From the NCBI GenBank assembly GCA_029216955.1, contig JANAVB010003400.1, positions 14,437,132 to 14,501,131 of the forward strand: a stretch of DNA of 64,000 nt, written 5' to 3'. This DNA comes from Iris pallida (lineage: Eukaryota; Streptophyta; Magnoliopsida; Asparagales; Iridaceae). The translations under genes were made by a program, and so were the position numbers. Below are positions 57,481 through 64,000 of the stretch, one piece after another. The notes below the pieces were generated by a model. That model worked only from the letters and a program-made list of their open reading frames with translations. It made no database searches and was not told the origin of the DNA. Position 1 is the first letter of the stretch; each line of letters starts with the position of its first letter.

Positions 57481-58446
57481 GCTACCATTCTGTTCAAGAG
57501 TGAAGCTATTTTTATCGTATGAGTATGTATTTCATATTCAATGTAATTTTCATATTTATTGAGTTTAGGAATACTTTGTACACCAAGTCGTATTGGCAAA
57601 TAGGCTACCCCAAAATGTTTTCAAAAATATCCTATATTTTGAAAATAGCCTATTTTATAAAAGCTCCAAACTGCTTAAACTTTTCAATAAGACATAACTC
57701 AAAAACCAGTTTTACAAAATGCCCCAAAAATCAGAATTGGCCCTAGGAGAATTCGGCCGGAGTTTGGCCCGAATTCGGCCAGAATTCGTTTAGTGCCGTT
57801 TGGTTATTGAACTTGGTCCTCCTGCAGTTACGGATGTAATGACTATTTGTCGAGATTCTCTCAAAGCGTTCTGCCCAATTCTGCACGAATTCTTCCAGAA
57901 TTATGTCTTTGGAAAACCTCTAAATAGAGAAGTATTTCAATCATTTCAATTCACTTATTCACTTTCTTATCTCTTCTCTCTATGTTTAAAAGTCTTCCAA
58001 AGTGTTCTAAAAGCTTTTATTTTTAAATTCCAAGCTAGTTACAATCCTCTAGTCAATTTGTCAGTGCGGTACGGTCTAGAAGTTTTTCAGAGATATTATA
58101 ATCAGAGGCTTGATTAAAGAAAGACACTTCACAATTAAAGTTGGTCGAGTACTTCATACCAAAGCTCGTATTATAGAAGTTGCAAGGACTTCATATAAAA
58201 ACTTGCGATATTTTTCAATAGTGGATTCAACTGCAAGTTAAAATTCTTCCGACTGGAATATTCCTCACAAGAGGAAAATCAGTATACATCGCCATCTTTG
58301 CATTTGCTTTTTGATCTCTGCCTTTACATTACATACTTGTGATATATTATTTGTGATCTTGTTGCTAACATTTAAAATTAGCTAAATTCTGCTGCCTACT
58401 CTATTCACCCCCCTCTAGAGTATTGAGCTTTACGATTCGTTCCTAT
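57481..58446 (+). mobile_element. 5' LTR of the plus-strand Sirevirus (left edge uncertain)
   Basis: Ends a few bases before the primer-binding site, after ATTCACCCCCCTCTAGAGTA, a typical Sirevirus U5 end. Because the 3' LTR is beyond the window, the left boundary cannot be fixed. A GAATTCGGCC repeat (57749-57790) may be inside or just outside it. Confidence 0.5.
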
Positions 58447-58541
58447 AATTGGTATCAAAGCGGGTTATACAGGTAAAGCGAGGTAACACTACTATTATAT
58501 TCTTTATTATTTTAGCTGTTACATAGATCACATTATAACAC

Positions 58542-60360
58542 ATGGCAACTGTGAAATTCACAAGTGAAGGCCAAGCCACAAACAGACCCCTATTGTTTGA
58601 TGGTACAAAGTACATATACTGGAAAACACGGATGAGTTTCTTTTTAAAAACTATAGATTTTGACTTATGGTCTATTGTTATTGATGGCTATAAAAAGCCT
58701 GCATATATTTTTATTGAAGGGGAGTTGGTTGAGAAACCCCATGACAAGTATACTAAGGATGAAAAGAAAAAGGCCAGCCTTGACGCACGTGTTATTAATG
58801 CTTTATTTTGTGCCTTAGACAGGACTGAATTTAATAGGGTCTCTATGTGCACAACATCAAGTGAAGTGTGAAAACTTCTTGAAGTGACTCTCGAAGGCAC
58901 GACGCAAGTCAAGGACTCAAAAATCAGCAGACTTACTCAGGAGTATGAGGCGTTCAAAATAAAGCCAAATGTCTGTCGCTTAGATGTTTAGAAGATTTCT
59001 GGATATTATAAATCCTCTATCTTTATTAGGCAAGGAATACGATAACCATAAGAAGATTCGTAAACTTCTACGAGCTCTCACGAAGAACTGGATTCCGAAA
59101 GCTACGTCAGTCATTAAAGGGAACGATCTTACAACTATGTCTCTTGAAACACTCATGGGTAAGCTACTCACTCACGAGCTGGAACTTCAAGACTTTGAAG
59201 ATGTTGCACCGAAGGAGAAGTCGATCGCTTTCAAAGCTCAACACAGAAGAACTATCGAAGATAATTTCGCTGACAGTGATTCTGACTCCGAAGATCAAGC
59301 TCTCCTAGTAAGAAAGGTCAAGAAGTTCATGAGATTCAATAGAAGAACAAAGGAACACAACAGCAACAACAACGAAGAAGATCATATCTACTACGGTTGC
59401 AAGAAGAAAGGTCATATGAAGAAGGACTGTCCAATAGCATCATCATCAACCAGGAAAAGCAACAAATATGATAAAGGTTATCTAAAGAAATCAACATCCA
59501 GAAGGTACGCCAATACGAGCATATGGAATGAAAGTGAAGCCAGCAACTCAGAAGTTGAACAGTCAGACGATACTGCAAATGTATGCTTAATGACATTTGA
59601 TCAGGTAAATACTTACACCCTGTTTGATACATATGAATATTTTACCTTTGAGTAATTATGTGAAGCCTTTAGTGACCTCTTAGGTGATTACAGAAAACTG
59701 CGTAGTAAATATCAAAACTCTAAGAAGATACTCAAGGAGTACAAAGGTGAAATAGGAAGACTTATCGACCTACTAGCTGAGGTTAGAAGTAGTGATAATT
59801 CTAGTGAGGTAGGTGAGCTTTCTTTTGTTAAGTTGTTACTATACGAGACCACAAGACTAGCTGAAGAGAAAGACAAGACCACTACCCAATTAGAGGAAGA
59901 TATACTCAAAGTGAAGAAGAGTCTTTAGAAAGCACTAATTAGGAATGATGCACTTACTGCTGATTATAGTTTATTGTATGACACTTCCAAAAAGTTGGAA
60001 ATTAGGTTAGGAAAATAGCCTGAAGTTGCTGCTTCCTGCCCTAACACGTATCACTTACCGAAACATCAAAACACTATCAAACCTAACACTGTCAGACCAA
60101 ACCAAACCACCTTTGCCCAAGAAGACTAATGGGTATGCATTCTTTTATACTAGAAAACCAAGACCTACCAATCATGCACAACACACTGCTCCTAACACTC
60201 AATATGTTAAATGTCATTATTGTGGCCTCATTGGTCATATCTCTCCTGCATATAGTATAAGGAAGCTAGTTGATTTAAAGATATATACATGGATACCGAA
60301 AACTAACATTCCAGGACCCTACAAGAAATGGGTACCAAAAGTTTTATTTGTAAATTCTTT
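58542..60360 (+). pseudogene. Gag of the plus-strand Sirevirus
   Basis: Starts MATVKFTSEGQATNRPLLFD, with FDLWSIVIDGYKKP. Stops interrupt it at 58869-58871, near 58990 and at 59653-59655. 58984-59655 holds WIPKATSVIKGNDLTTMSLE and a zinc knuckle reading YYGCKKKGHMKKDC, where the first Cys is Tyr. A coiled-coil-like stretch is at 59700-59925. A second knuckle, CHYCGLIGHISPAY (last Cys to Tyr), is at about 60213-60254. Confidence 0.85.
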
Positions 60361-60365
60361 TGTAG

Positions 60366-61560
60366 GTGAAACACCCTTCACATGCTAGAAGCAAATGGAT
60401 CCTCAACAGCGGTTGCTCACGGCACATAATCGGTGACGCTTTATTATTCGCAACATTGTTGAAGAAGAAAGAAGGATATGTTTTCTTCAGTAATAATCTT
60501 AAAGGGTATATAGTAGGTATCGACAATATTGGTAATGCTCCCTATCCTGTGATTAAAGATGTCTGTCTAGTTACCGAGTTAAAACATAACCTACCCAGCA
60601 TAAGCCATTTAGCTGACCACAGTAATAGTATTAACTTTGTCAAAGACAAATGTGCTATAGTTGATAGCTCGACTTGTAGTACTATCTTTGAATGTATCAG
60701 GAAAGAAAATATATATGTTTTCTATTTGTTAGAAGATGCTAACAAAGCAGGTAGATGCTTAATGGCTAATAGTGATAAGAGTCAAATATGGCATGTGAGA
60801 CTCGGTCATGCAAATATGGACATAATTTCAAGACTATCCACAAAGAAGTTCGCACGAGGCTTACCGGACACTACTTTCAAGAAGGATACAGTATGTAGTG
60901 AATGTAAAAAGAACGAAGCTACCCGATCCACATTTAAATCCAAGAATGCTGTAAGTACCACTAGATCTTTATAATTACTGCATATGGATTTATTTGGACC
61001 TAGTAGAATTGCTAGCCTAGGTGATAAATTATATGCTTTTGTAATAGTAGATGATTACTCAGATACACGTGGGTATATTTTCTTGCACACAAGAATGATA
61101 CATTGTCAGAATTTATCTCCTTTTGCAAGAAAGTTTAGAATGAAAAAGGATTCATAATCACTCGTATTCGAAGTGATCATGACGGTGAATTTGAGAATGC
61201 AGAGTTTAAGCAATTTTGTGACGCACACGGTTATTTGCATGAGTTCTCTTGCCTTAGGACTCCACAACAAAATAGAATTATGGAACGTAAAAACAGGACT
61301 CTATCCAAAATGGCTAGTGTAATGTTAAACCAGTTTAGTCAACCTAAATACTTTTGGCCAGAAGCTGTCAATACGGCTTGCTATGTTCTCAATAGGGTTC
61401 TAATTCGACCTATATCGAAGAAGACTCCCTACGAGCTATGGTTTGATAGAACACCCACTGTTTTATATTTCAAGATATTTGGTTGCAAATGTTTTATTCT
61501 CAATACTAAAGACAATTTGGAAAAGTGACGAAAAGGCCGATGAAGGTATCTTTTTAGGTT
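60366..61560 (+). pseudogene. Protease and integrase of the plus-strand Sirevirus
   Basis: Protease motif WILNSGCSRHIIGD: the catalytic Asp is Asn. GAG-pre-integrase WHVRLGHANMDIISRL and a zinc-binding VCSECKKNEA. Integrase LHMDLFGPSRIASLGDK, IRSDHDGEFENAEF and the Glu motif in QQNRIMERKNRTL. A stop follows TTRSL (60974), and there are frameshifts near 61070 and 61140. Confidence 0.87.
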
Positions 61561-62793
61561 ATGCTACGAAAAGCAAAGGGTACCGAGTTTTTAACAAGAG
61601 AACCATAATCATCAAAGAATCAATAAATGTTACATTTGATGAACTGAATCAACAGACAATCGATGATGATGACGAAGACATTAGTACACCAAGTACAGCA
61701 CCTACAGAACCTTCAAGCACAGTACCAGCAGATCCTCCAAGCAGATCACGTACAGAACCAGAAGCTGGAACCAGCTACCTTGAGAGTTTGCCAAAAAGAA
61801 TGAAGTTTTTGATAGACCATCCCAAGGACTTGGTAATAGGTGAGATTACCCGGGGTATATGTACTCATTCCTCTAGCAAAGATATAGTTTCCTGTGTTGC
61901 ATTTATTTTACAGCTTGAACCTAAAACTATTAAAGAAGCATGTAGTGTTACTTTTTGGTTAGATGCTATACAAGAGGAATTAAACCAATTTGAACAGAAT
62001 CAAGTTTGGGAACTTATTTCCAAGCCCATTGATCATCCGGTCATTGGCACTCGCTGGGTATTCCGAAATAAACTGAATGAGAATGGTTTAGTTACTCGTA
62101 ATAAGGCCCAACTCGTAGCTGAAGGATACAATCAAGAGGAAGTATTGACTACGCTGAGACCTATGCCCTAGTTGCGAGATTAGAATCCATTCGTATGTTA
62201 TGTGCATTTGCATGTTTTTATAATTTTAAATTATTTTAAATGGATGTTAAGAGTGCATTTTTGAAGGTTTTATAAAAGAAAAAGTTTATGTAGCTCAACC
62301 TCCAGGTTTTACTGATTTCAAAAACCCTGATTATGTTTTCAAGTTGAAGAAAGCCTTATACGGTTTGAAACAAGTCCCTCATATTTGGTATGATCGTTTA
62401 AGTTCTTTTCTACTTGATAACAGTTTTACAAAAGGCAATGCTGATACTATACTATTTATAAAATCTTTTAATAGAAATCTTCTTTTAATTCAAATTTATA
62501 TAGATGATATTATCTTTGGATCTACTGATGAATCTCTCTGTCAAGAATTTTCAAAGCGTATGCAGAATGAGTTTGAGATAAGCATGATAGGAGAACTAAA
62601 ATTCTTCCTCGGACTGCAAATCAAACAAACCAACAATGGGACGTTCATTAATCAAGCTAAATACACAAAAGATTTATTGAGGAAGTTCGACCTAGAAACC
62701 GTCAAACCACTTGTCACTCCAATGGCGACTTCAACCAAGCTTGATATTGATGAACAAGGCAAACCGTCGACATACATAAGTATCAAGGTATGA
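61560..62793 (+). pseudogene. Pol linker and reverse transcriptase of the plus-strand Sirevirus
   Basis: Linker with PSSTVPADPPSRS and LPKRMKFLIDHPKDLVIGEI. RT: GTRWVFRNKLNENGLVTRNK, a frameshift near 62140, then ARLESIRML, LKKALYGLKQVPHIWYDRL, the YIDD catalytic box in QIYIDDIIFGST, and ISMIGELKFFLGLQIKQ, a Sirevirus-like motif. Confidence 0.87.
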
Positions 62794-62799
62794 TTGTTA

Positions 62800-63420
62800 G
62801 TTTACTTTATTTAACTGCTAGTCATCCAGATGTAATGTTTAATGTTTGCTTGTGTGCATGTTTTCTAGCTAACCCTAAGGAATCACATTTACGCAGTTAA
62901 GTATATCTTTCGATACCTTAAAGGCACTTCTTATGTCGACTTATGGTATCCCAAAACTACGTTCTTTGACCTAACCGATAACTCGGATGCTGATTTTGCT
63001 TGATGCAAAGTGGATAGAAAAAGTACCAGCAACATATGTCATTTCCTAGGTAAGGCTCTAGTCTCTTGGTTTAGCAAGAAACAAAATTCAGTCGCATTAT
63101 GAACTACTGAGGCTGAGTATATCGCTGCAGGATGTTGTTGTGCACAAATTTTGTAGATGAAGCAAACCCTAGAAGACTTTGCTTTAATTTACACACACAT
63201 ACCCATTTTCTGTGACAACACTAGCACTATTAATTCGACTAAAAAGCTTGTATGTCACTCTCGTACTAAGCATATTGAGATTCGACATCATTTTCTTGGA
63301 GATCATCAAACAAATAGAGATATAAACCTTGTATATGTAGACACAGAGAACCAACTGGCTGATATCTTTACAAAACCATTAACGGAAGATTGCTTCAATT
63401 ATTTACGTCGAGAATTATGA
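62800..63420 (+). pseudogene. RNase H of the plus-strand Sirevirus
   Basis: Readable in pieces: DLWYPKTTFFDLT, a SDADFA motif followed at once by a stop, TEAEYIAAGCC, a further stop, then PIFCDNTSTINSTKKLVCH, RTKHIEIRHHFL and QLADIFTKPLTEDCF, ending at 63420. Confidence 0.85.
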
Positions 63421-64000
63421 ATTTTAGATATCAATAATATTAATTAATTTTATTTTATCAATTATTTTTTAATACTCAAAAACTGTTTTTGAGACAAGTC
63501 TATAAAAGGTCTGTCTGTCACCATGACCAAGGTCAAAACGAAACGGTATTTAAGTGTTCTCCGGTGAACCCTTGTTAGCTGGAATAGTACCCCTACAGCT
63601 AATCTGAGACAGTCACTGTGTAACAAAATTTAATTCATAAAATAATATTAATTATATTAATTGAAATTTAAAGTAACTAAACTTGGAATTAAATAATTGA
63701 AAATAGATTGATGAAAAGAAAGTGGATTGCATTATTTCTGTTTGAAAAATACCTCAACAGAACCCCAGGCAAACTTTGACCGAATTCGGCCTGAGCTCGG
63801 CCCGAGATCAGTTGGTGGTATGTGTTTTTAAGTCAAAACTGAGTGCCCCTACCTTTCATCTTCTCCAAATCCTCATATCACAGCAACAGCCGTGCCCCGA
63901 TCCTCCAAAACCTAGAAATTCTCCAAGCCTTTTCTTCCAATCCCCTTGGAGAAATCAATCCAAACATTGGATTCGTGCGGAGTTTCTCGTCCTCTACAAC
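63421..64000 (+). other. 3' region of the plus-strand Sirevirus, no gene seen
   Basis: AT-rich DNA, then a GAATTCGGCCTGAGC stretch near 63782, resembling the sequence near 57750. No polypurine tract or LTR start identified before the window ends. Confidence 0.4.

Larger units (their letters stand above)
58449..64000 (+). mobile_element. Sirevirus-type Copia retrotransposon, plus strand, 3' end outside the window
   Basis: The primer-binding site TTGGTATCAAAGC at 58449-58461 is followed by gag, protease, integrase, RT and RNase H in Copia order. Related to, but clearly diverged from, the minus-strand copy at 47698-55117. No LTR is found in the 580 bp after RNase H, so further sequence (an extra ORF or 3' LTR) lies beyond the edge. 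Confidence 0.87.

Overview
This is nuclear DNA from a large, transposon-rich plant genome, almost certainly an angiosperm. The evidence is spliced genes with GT-AG introns, plant-only families (At4g22758-like DUF7054, NPH3, HD-Zip II, plant mobile domain), plant-type transposons (CACTA, hAT, Harbinger, MULE, Sirevirus-type Copia, Gypsy) and long (TA)n tracts. GC-rich first exons hint at a monocot, but the window cannot settle that. There are no bacterial genes, CRISPR arrays or rRNA genes. Only one ordinary host gene looks intact: a three-exon At4g22758-like gene at 14790-19125 (+).

Layout. 1-5716: the right part of a CACTA transposon carrying intron-containing pieces of three host genes (an NPH3 protein, an endosomal NHX5/6 Na+/H+ antiporter, cofactor-independent phosphoglycerate mutase), plus one unrecognised exon and a Harbinger MITE. 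5717-8050: degenerate Copia remnants, including a gag on the minus strand and a 111-bp LTR. 8520-9070: A-rich low-complexity DNA. 9120-14412: several small elements, most with clear target-site duplications (two hAT elements, one MULE-type MITE, two foldbacks). 14413-19125: the host gene. 19600-24426: a Gypsy integrase scrap, a Copia LTR with a pol tail, and a 2.66-kb Gypsy-type solo LTR. 24532-28322: a complete non-autonomous CACTA element (TSD AAT) carrying an HD-Zip II homeobox and a RETICULATA-like piece. 28649-28940: a perfect hAT MITE. 33057-35257: a non-autonomous MULE. 36585-37117: a recent direct duplication. 37441-37888: a second copy of the Harbinger MITE. 38864-45126: a 6.26-kb MULE. 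45300-64000: a Gypsy gag relic, one Sirevirus-type Copia on the minus strand (47698 to about 55117), an unresolved LTR-like tract and a second Sirevirus on the plus strand that runs off the window.

The most interesting unit is the 38864-45126 MULE. It has long terminal inverted repeats, an 8-bp target duplication and two convergent multi-exon genes. One encodes a transposase with a SWIM zinc finger and a C-terminal OTU-type cysteine protease domain. The other encodes a plant mobile domain (MAIN/MAIL-like) protein. Each gene has a tiny first exon followed by a first intron holding an array of short hairpins (TGTTCGACC-loop-GGTCGAACA), and a third array lies near the convergent 3' ends. The neighbouring MULE at 33057-35257 has a similar layout with unrelated hairpin units (AGGACTGCCAG-loop-CTGGCAGTCCT). 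Both MULE genes are damaged: the transposase has lost its central DDE region, and the PMD gene has one stop and one frameshift. They are relics whose architecture is still readable.

Two other themes recur. Both CACTA elements, which share a near-identical subterminal region of about 440 bp, have taken up host gene fragments. Two unrelated hAT MITEs contain tRNA-like sequences with A-box and B-box motifs.
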